In this document: positions 25,440-37,911 of the stretch, one piece after another
Numbering within the stretch: the stretch's first letter is position 1
Layout of the letters: every line of letters begins with the position of its first letter
The notes under the pieces: model-generated
Databases searched by the model: none
Told to the model about the DNA's origin: nothing
Seen by the model: the letters and a program-made list of their open reading frames with translations, nothing else
Position numbers and translations under genes: made by a program
Origin: Apostichopus japonicus
Lineage: Eukaryota; Echinodermata; Holothuroidea; Aspidochirotida; Stichopodidae
Length of the DNA: 64,000 bases
Direction: 5' to 3'
Assembly (NCBI RefSeq): GCF_037975245.1
Contig: NC_092563.1
Span: 22,224,960 to 22,288,959 of the forward strand

Positions 25440-25535
25440 GCAACAACATAATGGTAATAGCTGGAAACGAACCCACAATACTGAGATCATATATAAAACC
25501 AATGCATGAGCCACTCGGCCACCACGCTCCTCTTG
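25440..25535 (-). mobile_element. tRNA-like SINE head
   Basis: The minus strand has an A box (TGGCCGAGTGG, class II tRNA-Leu/Ser style) and a degenerate B box (GGTTCGTTTCC). The acceptor ends do not pair, so it is a SINE head or decayed tRNA rather than a working tRNA gene. Confidence 0.45.
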
Positions 25536-25758
25536 TTTTGCTTATTCTAAGCAATTTTTGTCCTCTGGAGTGTTCACCAGTTTAAGATGGGAGGAGCAGA
25601 GAGGAGGGGCGGGGCAAGCACAACCACGGTCCACCCCTCTAGTTTGGTGTGCATGATCATAATCCATACCAACATCCCATGCATTGTTTCATTTTCCGCT
25701 GGGCTATTAGTCAAAACCGGTTACGGTGTAACCCGTTATACCAGCAGAATTACATGTA

Positions 25759-25780
25759 ATGCATGCATGCATGCATGCAT
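25759..25780. repeat. (ATGC)n microsatellite
   Basis: Short perfect run of the self-complementary tetramer ATGC. Confidence 0.85.
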
Positions 25781-26160
25781 AATAGTTTGTACGATTGTAT
25801 GAAAAATAAGAAAAGAAAGAAACTTGAGACCACGATGTCACTACCATTTGAAAAAAAAAAAAACTATTCTCTGGTCATTCTTTATGCAAAAAGAATGATG
25901 ATAATTCGACAATGCTCTCCTGCAGTGGCGACGGACAGGTTGCTACACACTAGGATTCATCAATTCACTATGTGGAATCTACCTACTACTAAGTCTGAGA
26001 ATGATCCCACTTACCAATTCTGAGTTTGTCTCATTAAAAGTACATTTAATTTAAAATAGTGTTTAAGCCCGCCCCTATAAATAGTAATGAGGCCGGAGTC
26101 ATGTCACATATGGACATATATATTCGTACCACGGGGTTCACCAGCTTAAGGTCAGCTTGG

Positions 26161-26520
26161 TTCACGGGCTCGGGTGGAGGGGGGGGGGGGACTGGGGCGT
26201 ATTCTGGGTTAGTTCTGGTAGTCACCTGTTGAGGTATCTGTGCCGGTGTATTTGGCGGGTGAAGTTTTCCCGGAGGTAAATGCCGGGCGGTGGGGGTTAT
26301 TTTCCTCGTGGGTAAAATTCAAGGGGGTGTTTGTCCGGGGATAATTGTCTGGGTGGTACTTATCCTCGGGGGTATTTGTCCTCGGGGGTTGTATGTCCGG
26401 GGGGTAGTTGTCTCGGTGGTAGTTGTCCTAGGAGGTATTCGTCCTCGCGGTTTTTGTTCGGAGGTGATTGTCAGGGGGGTACTTGTCCCGGGGGTATAAG
26501 TCCGGGGTATATGTCCGGGG
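26161..26520 (+). repeat. G-rich minisatellite
   Basis: A degenerate tandem repeat of about 12 or 24 bases built on GGGGGTA.TTGTCC. The many G4-G5 runs could form G-quadruplexes. It lies between fragments of the 475-bp tandem family. Open frames through it (GGTYPRG...) are products of the repeat. Confidence 0.75.
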
Positions 26521-27133
26521 GTCACGTTACTGTAACTTTGCGTGTCCCCAAAATTCGCGTACTGTGTTATGTATGTACAGCTGCACTGATAGACACTGTA
26601 GTTGATAAGAGTTTGATAGTATATTATCTTGTTATCTTAACAATTGACTGAAAAATGTCAACTGATAGACTCTGTAGTTCCTGTGTTCGTTAGTCAAATT
26701 GTAATCAATTTGTCAATTGCAAAGCCTTAACGAAACGGCCAAAATTGCCACAGTGAATCAATAAAACTGAAAAGTACAGTTCTTTCTATGTTTGACCGAA
26801 TCTGTTCAAACAATCGATGAAATTACATAGTTGAAGGATTAAACTAAACCACTGAACAAAATCAACGAGATCGTCATCACCGATATCCTTTAAAAGAACA
26901 TTTATGTCATGTTAATAACGTTAATTCATCGCAGGCCTCTACCACCATAAATGCGCCATGGACTGGAGGGCAACATGGAACAATAATGTACTATATTTTG
27001 TAGTAATGCGTGGCCGGGCATGACCATGCTCACTGTCCGTTGCCTAATTAGTTTTACATATACAGGGGCGTCAACCCGATTTGAAACGTGGGGGGGGGAG
27101 GTAATCTATTCGAGTATTCCGGCCGTAAGTACT

Positions 27134-27234
27134 ATCTAAGCGGAGCGCCACCATCGGTTGGCGCGCAGCGTACCAAGAAAATTTCAGATTTCAATACCTG
27201 CCAGATCGCTGGAGATGGCACTTGCCAGGTTTGG
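27134..27234 (+). repeat. 100-base core, copy 9
   Basis: Full core with GCGCCA..TGGCGC hairpin, close to the left end of 27063-28646. Confidence 0.82.
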
Positions 27235-27560
27235 ATAGCAGCCATCTAGTTGCGTGATTTCGGGTGAAAATTACAAATTCGTCACTCAGGAAATCTGCAA
27301 TAAAATTCATGCGACCTTCATATTTGGTGGATTTATTCTTTTATTAGTGATTCCAATTGACATGAACATTAGAACCCAGTGCAAGTTGACAAATGGAACC
27401 GCAGCCCCATTTTGCCATATGTTTCAGGATAGAATACCCCTCAATTGTTCGAACCCATGACAACTAACAATCTGTGAATAAATTTACTTCGAAATGGGCA
27501 CATTATATTGCACCAAGTCGGTCAAGGAATGACCCCAGGGCCTCAGATATAGGCCTATAG

Positions 27561-27878
27561 CAGGGGTGGGCTACCTCTTTGAATGAATGGGCCAGATTTT
27601 AGAAGCGAAAGATTGACAGGGCCGCACCTAACCAACGACCTGCTGTTGATTTCAAACCTTTGCCTCCGAGAACGTTCAAGAAATCGGTGTGTGTACAAAT
27701 TGTATTCATAAAAACATAATGTCAATACAGTCCAATTGAAAATAAATGGTGATAATAGACCTACCTGACAGCATCATAAGTGCAGATCAATTATAGGCAG
27801 CTAGTTCCTTTTTTGTGATGATGTAAAAAATCACTGGCAGGCCGCATGTGGCCCGCGGGCCGTAGTTGCCCACCCCTG
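27561..27878. mobile_element. hAT MITE, CAGGGGTGGGC type
   Basis: It begins CAGGGGTGGGC and ends GCCCACCCCTG, a terminus widespread among animal hAT elements. The interior includes the familiar GGCCGCATGTGGCCCGCGGG. The 8-bp duplication is GCCTATAG / GCCTGTAG with one mismatch. Confidence 0.88.
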
Positions 27879-29195
27879 GCCTGTAGGATCGATGTCCCAA
27901 AATGTCCCCGGACATATAGGCGAAAGAAGCTATCCGCCGCGACTGCATGTGAGTTTCTCGACTTGCCGTCCTGGGAGCCGTACCACAAAATTGGTGCATT
28001 TCTTCATACGCCATTATTAATAATTTAAATAACTAACTAATTAGGCACAGCCCAGATCCGAGTTCCTATATTGAGCTTAGCGCAAATGTAGCCATGGTCG
28101 TCATACGCCAGCATGTTAAACCACCAATGATTTTTAATACCACCCGTGACACACTTCCAACGGGACTGGGTCAGTTTAAATGTTTTGCTAGGTCTACGAG
28201 AATACATTTCTATGAAATTTGAAACAAGGATAACAAGACAAACCACTTTTATTATGTTTTCAGGACCTCACACATGCGCATGTATCGTCAGACTTAGAAT
28301 AGGTCCCATGTGAGTGGTGGCTAAAGTGATGAATGCATTCAAATAAATCATTAGTTGTTCGTTGGAGTACTCACGCAAGTTACCTCGGTTGCTAGGTGGA
28401 TCTGCATCTGGTAATCGGGTGAATTCTGGTCGGCGCGTATATGTAACCACCGTGTACCCAGGAACGTAGCTAAGGCCTGATGATTGAGAGAGGGGTGGGG
28501 GGGGGGGAGCGTGTAGTGGCTGAAAATTCAACTGGATGGGTTTTGAAGCCAGAAAATTCCGACTGCTGCTTTGATATTGTTCCCACCACCCATCGAAATG
28601 TGGTGGGGGCGTGCCCCCCCCCCCGCCCCCTGGATTGACGCCCATGTACATATAGGGCCTAGTTAAATTTATATATGGCCTAAGTTCTGCGGATCCATTC
28701 TGAACCAGCTGTTGTGACTTAAGTACACTGCACAAGCTGAGCTTCCATTTATATAGTACCTTTTCTGATGATGCTACTGAAAATCTGCAGTAGTACGGGT
28801 AGCTTCTCTCCATAAACGAGATATACTGGATACAGGGGAGGAGCAGTGACATATACTGTATCGAAATAAACTGGTCAGATTAACGTGGTTTGCCATGTCT
28901 CAGGGATAAGGGCCGAATGGGTGTCCACTTTTTTTCAAACCGAATATACCGTAACAGTGATCAGTACCTTTGATATCGCTCAGGATGGAGTCTCGATAAT
29001 CATCATATGAGTTTTGACCCATATTATGAGACAACCCACTAAATATATGTGTCTAATATAATTTATCTTCCACATCCTCCACATCCCCAGAAAACGCCGT
29101 GGTTCATTCATACGTATGGCCTGTTGAAAACAAGGCGATGTACACGACGGTAATCAGGTGATAGTAGCCTGATTATGTAGGCCAATGTATGCTGC

Positions 29196-29964
29196 CTTTC
29201 TGGTCAATTCGCCCAACAGCCATTTCGCCCAATTGCCATTTCGCCCAACTAGCATGGTCATTTCGCCCAACCAGCATGGTCATTTCGCCCAACCAGCATG
29301 ATCATTTCGCCCAACCATTTTTTTACTCATATTCAGTCAGAATAATAACACTTTTTCTATTTCACTGGTTCAATACGATTTTTCTTTGATTTTATTAATC
29401 CACAGCTATTGTCCTGCTTGATGACTTCGGTCAAGCGTTTATTTAAGTCCGCCAGGCATTAATCACGGGTATTGTTCACAGCAGTTAGGTGTTTATCTAG
29501 TTCTACATCGTGTTAATCTAATGTTATACAAACAAAGGGGAATCGGTGTCCATAAAAACCTAACCCTAAACCTAATAAAGATCAAACCTAACCCCTAAAA
29601 CACTGATCCATCCTACCGACTAACAATTCCCGAACGTTTCTTTAAAATTTAAACAAATTTAAATATAAAACTCGTCCATAAATATTGAAGTATAATATTT
29701 AATCAATGTAACCACGACTTCAAGTTTCTTTAATATTCGGTTCATATCCCGTAACGTTAGCAATTCCAGAACGTTTCCTTATTAAATTGACCAATATTGA
29801 AGTATAATATTTAATCCATGTTGGTCGAAATGACCAACAAGGTTGGGCGAAATGACCAACAAGGTTGGGCGAATTGACCATGCTGCTTGGGCGAAATGAC
29901 CAACAAGGTTGGGCGAAACGGTAAGGTTGGGCGAAATGGCAGTTGGGCGAAGAGACCAGCTTCC
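29196..29964. mobile_element. Fold-back element with modular inverted repeats
   Basis: The left arm (29200-29325) and right arm (29822-29960) are inverted. Each is built from several short tandem modules around TTTCGCCCAACCAGCATGG. A perfect 9-bp duplication GTATGCTGC lies at 29187-29195 and 29965-29973. Modular arms plus 9-bp duplications are known for fold-back/Mutator-like elements. The 500-bp middle has no gene; a telomere-like CCTAACCCTAAACC lies near 29,560. Confidence 0.82.
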
Positions 29965-29999
29965 GTATGCTGCACTCGTATTGAACACTCAAATTCTGC

Positions 30000-32900
30000 T
30001 TATGCCACTGGATAAAGCTAGTCTCTCTCCCACCCCCCCCCCCCCCTCATTCCAACTCTCGTCCCATTGCTGCCTGTAATCAGACTTTCTGTGGGCCAGT
30101 AGAACAACACCGTACGGTAACTGCCTGAACTGACAATTGACACTAGATGCTCAGCGGCAGGTGTACCAGTTTGATGAAGAAATTAACTTTGTTCTACCAG
30201 ATGAGATTTTGTAATCCGTAGTTTTATTGAGTTTGGTTGCACTTTAAGATTACTGTCATGTAAATTATTTACCGAAGTCCACATGACATCGAACTATCCT
30301 ATCTATATCCATATAATAATGTCAGTTTGAACTTTAAACTCACTGACAGTGTACTAATTGAACTCATGGATTTTGAATCAATTTAGAGGATTCCAAACTT
30401 ACAAAGTCTGACGATATGCCAGGGGAATACCGTTACAACTAAAACAAAAAGCAATACTTGTAAAACAATTTTGTTTTTATTTGTCTATTCTGTGGTTTGG
30501 TTTATTATCTGGATAAAACCCGAATCGTGTTATATGTTAATTAATTTTCCTATTGATGTTAAATTTCTAGTGCTAAATTCCATGACAGTGACAGCATGAG
30601 CAACAAAGGGTAAACTGTGTCAATTGATACCAATTTGAATGTACACTGTCCTTCTTAAAGTCATCCAATAATATGATAATAATAATGTGAGATAAAAAAG
30701 GTCTGTGTTATAAAAAAAATGATCCAGACCAGTTTTATAAGTGTGTTTTCCCCATGAAACCTATAATTGGATGCATTTCTGATCATTGTGCTTCAGGAAT
30801 ATAAAAATAAATCAAAAGTTTTAATTGAATCCACTATTAATATCTCAAAATGGAAACAATAATGGTTACAGTCAATTATAAACAAAAGGATACCAAAAGG
30901 GGTAACTCACTAATATGCAACAAATAATGTCAGGTGGGAATTTTTGTATTTTATATTTGAGTCACTTTTTGTTCTGTCATTTTATACAGTCTAATGCTGT
31001 GAGGCAAATCCAAATAAAACTGACTTTTTTTGAGTTTTAACTTCACAGTTACAACTGGTATTTTTCTCTTTTTAAGTTTTCATAATAATATAAAGAACAA
31101 ATACCAAATGTTATACTGCATTATATGTCATAGGTTTTAGCAACTACTATCTTCTAATCTTTGCCATCCCAAATTCTCTCTATGAATGCCATGGCATTGC
31201 CTCAATTCCTTATACTTTTTTTTTTAATTTGATCAGTGGAGAATAATCACATGAGTCGTAATGCAATAAGAACCCCCCCCCCCCAAAAAAAAACCTTCTA
31301 TTTTTCTGGTTGATCTAACTTATATCAGATAGTAATAAACAAAATACATTTTTTGTCTCAACAATATATCAACTATATTATTAGTTTCTCCTGCTCAAGC
31401 TCTTCCAATTATTCTGTATCATTTTTTTTTATCAATTCAAGTCAATTGCATGATCTAATATGACCCTGTTGCAATGAATTTCTATTTTACAAGTTATTTA
31501 AGTACTACCCTTTTGAATTGGTCTATAAAGTTTTATGCCTTTAATGGATTAATTTGATCACTAATTCCCTCCACCCATGCCTACCCATACCCCTTCTCCC
31601 ACACCCCACATCTCCCAAACACACACATATCCACAACACAAGAACTTGTCCTGTACATTGTGAAATTAATAAGAAACAGTATTTATGTTTCATGGGTTTT
31701 GAATTAATGAAAAGTATAGGGCAGCGAGGGAGAATCTTGATTACCTGTAACGACTTGCCCAGCAATAATTAGTTGTGACCAAGAAGATATCTCGTTGTAA
31801 CTGCTAACGACAGATTAAAGGACCTCTTTGCCACCCACCTACCCTTTCCCATATCACTCAAACTAACCTTACTATAGTACACTAATGTGTTTCCAACCAT
31901 TACCACATCTTCTCAATTTAACCTTTGGATATCTTATAACCCTTCACTTTTTTGGCTATTTTATTTATATATTTTTTGGGCCAATAGCAACAATTTTAAA
32001 ATGTTTATCAGTCCTTTCTTAAACACCAGACACAAATCAGCATAACTCCCGAAGTAAGAAAGTCCTATAAAAATGAAGAAAAAAATTATAGCTTGGCACC
32101 TTCACTACCTAACAACTGATTAATGCACCAAAATCCAACCTGCAACAGATAATCACACAACGACCCACTTCAAATTCACCTTCGTCGAAATGGCGGATAC
32201 AAGAACAGTTTGAAGATATGGTGACCAACTCTGCTTTACAATTTCAGAAACAATATGTACCTCTTGCCCACTTCCTTGGTTACTTCACAATTATTGCTCT
32301 AGGTAACAGATAAAAATTTCTTCTCAAAGCCATAAAAAATGTCACAAAAATAAACTGTTAGAACTAACATCCACTAAGCTTGTCAAAACCAAGTCTTTAC
32401 TAAAAGAAAAGTGAAATCCTGCATAATAATAATATAATATCTTTCCTACTTCTCTGTGATCTTCCTGTACAAGTCGTTTGCTGTCAAATTGTTTTTTCTT
32501 TTCTTTTTTTCTAACATTTTTTTTTTTTGGGTGGGGGAGGTGGGGTGTCTTTAAGTTTTGTATTCATTTTTATCTTTTTTAGTTGTTTTTGCTTTGATAT
32601 CAACACTACAAACTTTCCATCATCTTGCTTCTTCTCCTGTCACAGTATGACAACATTAATAATATTCTTTTAAGCTTTTTACTATGCTTTATATTCTCTT
32701 CCTAGGTGAGCAAAAAACCAACAAAATATGGTTTCTTTGTCACTGAATAGTTAAAAAATAATCATCAAGAGAAAAAGATTTGATATAAACAATAATTGCA
32801 TTGTTGACAAGGCTGACAATGTGAAAGTAGACGTGTTTGATTACTATCCGCTTCACTTTGAGATTAGCAACACATTAACACTGAATAAACGGACTCTCTT

Positions 32901-33174
32901 TGAGTGAATTTCAGATTGGAGTCACGGTAGACACTTTTAATTGCTCATTTCAGTACATCCACTTACATCACAAATCATGAAACCGAACTAACAGCAATAC
33001 TTTTTTTCTCTCTCCTTAATCAAAGCACAGCTGATTTTCTAGATTACTTCTAAAGTCTTGTCTGTTTACCAATTTCACAGTCTTCTTTGTTGGTTTTCTT
33101 GTCCCCCAATCAATCTTGTCGCTTTCATAAATTAAACCGAGATAATACAGGCACTTTTTGTCTCATCTTTTGAC
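30000..33174. other. No gene seen; downstream of TENT4 copy A
   Basis: AT-rich DNA; from about 30,545 it is shared with unit 2 (51,705-55,260). It would hold the 3' UTR and intergenic spacer of TENT4. The intact target CTTACTAT at 31868-31875 is the empty site of the element at 53,095. No exon recognised. Confidence 0.6.
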
Positions 33175-33762
33175 TCAGTTCTTTGCCCCTCTCTTAGAGT
33201 TATCCTTTTTATGCTTCTTCTTTAATCTTTTGTTCACAGAGTTACTATTTTGACTGCCATTGTTATTATTGTCTCCGCCACTGCTGCCACTCTGGGTTGA
33301 GTTGCCACCGCTATTGTGGCGGAATTTGCCATGCTGGTTGGTATAATTCTTGCTTCTATAAGTCTTTGATACCACTGGCTGTAAAGACGAAGAGGTCCCT
33401 CCTGGAGAATTTCGGGAGTTTCCCTTCGGCAGAGACGTTTGAATTTCAGACTTGTTATTGGATGAGACGGTGACCTCAATATGAGGCGTGACTACTTGCC
33501 GCTCCTTGGCGGTCTGCTTGCTCAGCGAGTTCTCTGCGTTACCACGAACAGAGTTAGAAGTATGATTGCACCGTTTGCCGAATTTTGATTGTTTGTGATA
33601 TATCTGCCCATGGGAGACTGGTTTCTTAAGTTCCTGTGTCCAGGCTTTGTCAGTACTAGTTTCAGGTTCAACACTAGGGACAGTCTCCCTTTTAGAGGGT
33701 CCTTGGACAGAGTCGATGGTGTCCTTGGAAGAACCAGAAGTTTGTGAAGACATTTCTGATTC
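33175..33762 (-). pseudogene. TENT4: TENT4 copy A, last exon (open)
   Basis: The acceptor is tttctag|GAATCAGAA, phase 0 as required by the donor GATTCT|gtaagt of the previous exon. It is Ser/Asn/Gly-rich and low complexity, and ends in a basic KKKHKKDNSKRGAKN tail. Basic C-terminal tails of this kind are typical of the family. It is open throughout and is the only intact version of this exon in the window. Confidence 0.85.
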
Positions 33763-34084
33763 CTAGAAAATTACAAAAGGGAAAACAAAATGATTTTTAT
33801 CTGATTCAGATTTGAAGGCACATTATATGACAGGCAAAAAGTGCCAAAAGTGCAAGACAGTACCCCCACCCCACCCTTCCCCCATCGCAAATCAGAATCA
33901 CTTAATTTTTTAACAAATAATCATTCATTATGGATGCAAGGACAGACAAAAAAGGACACCAGAGTGTAAGAAGAAATATTATAATATCCTGTAAAATGTT
34001 TCCAAATGTTTTTGGACCTGTCTTTTTTTCTTTTCAGTATTTGAGAGGAGTGGATTAAATTGCTATATTGAGCAGACAACTTAC

Positions 34085-34475
34085 AGAATCACTGGAACTA
34101 GACACAATTTCACCAGAGGAAGAAGAAGATATAGACGTGATTTTGTTGTTGATGACATCGTTGGAGTTGGACATATTGGTGGCAGCAGTGGGGTTCATTG
34201 CACTTTTTTTGTTGACCTCTTGGCAAGATCCTGTCTCTTGGCTATTTCTCTGAGAACTGTCAGCAAGGATGATGGTTGTAGCATTCACAGGGTGGATCGG
34301 CTGTGCTATCCTCAAGGCTGTGTCCGGTAAACAGAAGGCATCTGGTTGAGGTATATTACAATGTATGGAAAACTTGTGTGGATACATAGCCATTGCTTTC
34401 CGGGCCCAATTTTGCTGGACCCATAACCTATGGTCCATCACTTTGTCTGTTACCCTTATAATGCGACCGAGGATG
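34085..34475 (-). pseudogene. TENT4: TENT4 copy A, ILGRIIRVTD exon
   Basis: 391 nt, acceptor ccacacag|CATCC, donor TCT|gtaagt. Encodes ILGRIIRVTDKV and a Ser-rich stretch. The family and copy B have E where this copy has K. Confidence 0.9.
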
Positions 34476-35010
34476 CTGTGTGGAGCAAAACCAAAAGAAA
34501 AAGGAACAAATAAATCTAGGGGACAATCTGAGTGGAAATGACTGTAATGTTGCTTAATGAAATATTTACACTGTACCTCTGGAGGCAACCTAGTGTGATC
34601 TAGGTTGAGGATCAACACTTTTTTGTTTAGATTTAAACATTTCTCAATCAACAATATTTTCTTACTGAATATGACAAGCAGTAATGGTTACCCTTTGTTG
34701 GTACGATACCTTTGACAGTAAATTTGACAGTACCTTTGACAGTAAATTTTCAAAACAACGAGTATATGTAACTTTCAGTCAAAATTGTGTACCGCTATAC
34801 TTTGGTAAGGTTATAAAGAAAGTCTTTTTACCAGCCTCATTTGGGCCTGACTGTTTGACAAAAGAAATATACCCTGATAGGTAAAATATGCTACAACTTG
34901 ACAGATTGATCAAAAGTAATGTAGGGGGAGGAAGGGGCGAGGGCTGAAATACATGGAAGCTTTACCCGATATTTTCTAGAAGTTTTGTGAAGAAAAAGCA
35001 TTTCACTGAC

Positions 35011-35132
35011 CTATGACCATTACTTTCTTGGTCTACATGAGGTATAACAGCTTGGGTGAGCACTTGGTAGGCATAATGGAATGTTTTCCTCACTTCCATG
35101 AATCCAAAAGAGTTCCTGCCAAGATTTAACTC
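35011..35132 (-). pseudogene. TENT4: TENT4 copy A, broken exon
   Basis: 122 nt against 121 in copy B: one inserted base near the acceptor side shifts the frame. The acceptor dinucleotide is lost (GACTG). The donor CATAG|gtcagt is unchanged. Confidence 0.88.
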
Positions 35133-35605
35133 CAGTCGACAATCGAGAAATGTTAAAATGGAATAATAGCTTAATCTGACATGAAAGTAGAGAAAGCTTC
35201 TTCCTGGGCAATTAACATCATGTTTATTTATTTCTTAATGCAGAAATGAATACAACCCTTATCTTTCCCCTCAGTTGTGTTCTTTTGTTTGGTAGCAGAT
35301 CTTCCTTATATTCTCTGCCATGTATTAAAGGTAAAGAGATGTTAGTGTTTATACTGTTTTTTTCTCATCTCCCCTCCACTCACCCCCTCCCATCACATGT
35401 GAATATACAGTATTTGATAACACAAAGAAAAATAGCAAAACTCAGAAGCCTTAAACTAGGAAATATTTCATTTTATAATGCAAAGGAATATTTATGACAT
35501 ATCCCAAATTGAATGAGAAGTTGACAATATTCTGAATATTTCTACTTTGATATCATAAAAGTTGAACTTTTAGTGAAAAAAAGGGGCAGTGTAAATTGGA
35601 CTTAC

Positions 35606-35819
<214 letters not shown>

Positions 35820-36261
35820 CTACACAATTAAATACAAGAGATTATTGGATCAAGTCTGGGCTAAACAAAAAAAATCCCACCCAACTTAGACCAGAAAGCC
35901 AGTGGGCTTATTGAGATTCCTTGCCAATTGAGATTATAATCCCATGCTTTCGTCATTGTTGATTATTTTTAGCAAAATTCAACTCAAGCCCTGCCCCATA
36001 ATAAAATCGTGCATAATATCACATTGAACATACATTATCATGTATATACCCGCTATCTACCAACACCTTCACACAAAGTTTATCAATTCTGAAAAATGTT
36101 TTCATTTGACCCTGTGACCTCATTAATATTCTTGAGATGAGCACCAAAATCAATAAGGTCGCTGGTTAATTAAAAAAAACCTACTTTGTATTCTCTTCTT
36201 TTTGGAACAATTTTTAAAATGTGACACAGCAAACTACATTCATCTGTTTCAAATAGTTCAC

Positions 36262-36357
36262 CTCAATAAACTTGGCACATTCTGTGGTGGTTTTTACATT
36301 AAAGCTGATATCAACCCGAATCTGAGTGAAGGCATCTGTCAGTTTCACGATGGGCAC
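36262..36357 (-). pseudogene. TENT4: TENT4 copy A, third-aspartate exon
   Basis: 32 codons, VPIVKLTDAFTQIRVDISF..., open; one codon longer than copy B (FNVK against FNK). Donor GAG|gtgaac. Confidence 0.88.
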
Positions 36358-37540
36358 CTTTATAGACAAAAAAATATATTAAAATAATCCAAACTCAGAT
36401 AATAATTTATGACTTTATCACTTCATCAGATTGGGAAATGTGTACCCCTCTTTTTTACAAAGAAATGAGTTGGGCTGAAGGTAGTGAGTTAACTATACAG
36501 CTAGGACACTGCTCATGGCAGAAATGTTGCCATCTCTCCTGTGGCCTCCTACTGTACAAGTCGTGGCTGTTATAGAAGCTTCCAGAGTTTATGAGAAGCC
36601 ATGATTCCATGGCTAATAGGTAATAAATGTGAAAAACTGGATAAACAAGTTCCATGTCACAAATATGCATGTTTGACACTTGAATAGTAGACCTATAAAG
36701 CAGATACGAATACGCTATGGTGAAGTGTTGTTTTGTATTTTTAGGTTATCTATCAATAACTAATATGAAAACTTCTGGACAATATTTTTAAATATTAAGG
36801 GATGAATTTCAGGCATCCTTAAACATTCTTTAACAAAATCCAAAACTGAAGTATCACTGTATTCATATGTTCCTTGTCCTGATGGTGCAAGCTAGCTAGG
36901 CAGTGGCCATTATGACAACTTTAACAAGTAGCTCAGTGCACACCCTGGGATCCAAAACCTTTGGACACTATGTTCATACTTCACTCTTACCAGAAAGGCT
37001 TATATAAGTCAACTTATACACTAATCACTGTACAATACACTACTCTGTTTCTTATCACTTGACCAGATTACATGTGGATTTATGCATGACAATACCAACC
37101 TGTCTGCCCAGCCTGCATATGCACTTTCCTACTGTATATATCTAGACTACATGGTCAGAACATTTTATCACCATCCCCCCCCCCCCTCCCCCTCCTCCAC
37201 TTCTGGTACTTTACCTACGTTCCCTTCCTTATAGATCAACCATTCAAAGAAGCAACTATGTGAAATTTATTTTTCTTTCCACGTTGCCCTTTGGTGATTG
37301 TTTCTTACCAAATAGTGTGACCCACTAGCAGAGTGGAAGGCTTCTAATGGACTTAGATAAACTTGGATAGTCTATAGAAATACTAGACAGATGACTAAAC
37401 GGGGTTTGTTGATTGCAAACAACATTTACTCTCACTATCTGTTTAATACAGTTTTCTTTCCCTTCAGATTTGTGCACATTTCAACAAACACAGACATATA
37501 TGACCAGAAGAAGATATTTCCTGACAATAATTGGACTTAC

Positions 37541-37661
37541 AGTGGCTTTATCCAGTACTTTAATGGTCCCTTGTGAAGGGAGTGCACAGTTCTTTAGCTC
37601 CTCTCCGAGGCGACGGCAGGGATTGTCTCCTAGATCTCCGAGAAAGACAAGATCGATATCA
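37541..37661 (-). pseudogene. TENT4: TENT4 copy A, DxD exon
   Basis: The acceptor ctttgcag|TGATATC gives (S)DIDLVFLGD, the two metal-binding Asp of the nucleotidyltransferase fold. It ends VLDKAT|gtaagt. Open, but with no upstream exon to splice from. Confidence 0.88.
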
Positions 37662-37911
37662 CTGCAAAGAAGGAATAAAGAATCATATTAATAATGAATA
37701 TTAATAAGTCTACCCACCCAAAGTTCAAAGTGTCAGTACTGAAAGTTTGAGTGTTATTTTTAAAGAGTTTACCACATAGACCGGGATGGTAAAACTAGAA
37801 GCAATGAAGAGGAGGGGGTTGGGGGGCGGGGCATATGCCCTTCCACTTTTGTGAAAAACTGCCCTTTTTGTGAAAAGGTGCACCTTTTCATTATTTTTTT
37901 TTAAATTTATA

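Larger units (their letters stand above)
27063..28646. mobile_element. hAT-type element with nested MITE
   Basis: The ends are CAGGGGCGTCAACCCG and CTGGATTGACGCCCATG. The perfect 8-bp duplication TACATATA lies at 27055-27062 and 28647-28654. It carries a core at 27134-27234 and the nested hAT 27561-27878. No transposase was recognised in 1.58 kb. Confidence 0.85.

Noticed and set aside
28268-28852. 194-residue minus-strand open frame with Gly/Pro-rich middle
   Set aside because: It crosses the precise right boundary of the transposon 27063-28646; the GGGGG/PPPPP part is the element's C-run.
29560-29600. Telomere-like CCTAACCCTAAACC
   Set aside because: Only one or two units, inside a fold-back element; not a telomere or an obvious interstitial telomeric array.
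35011-35211. Copy A exon rescued by a cryptic acceptor (cttggcag)
   Set aside because: Using it leaves the exon out of frame with a stop after a few codons.
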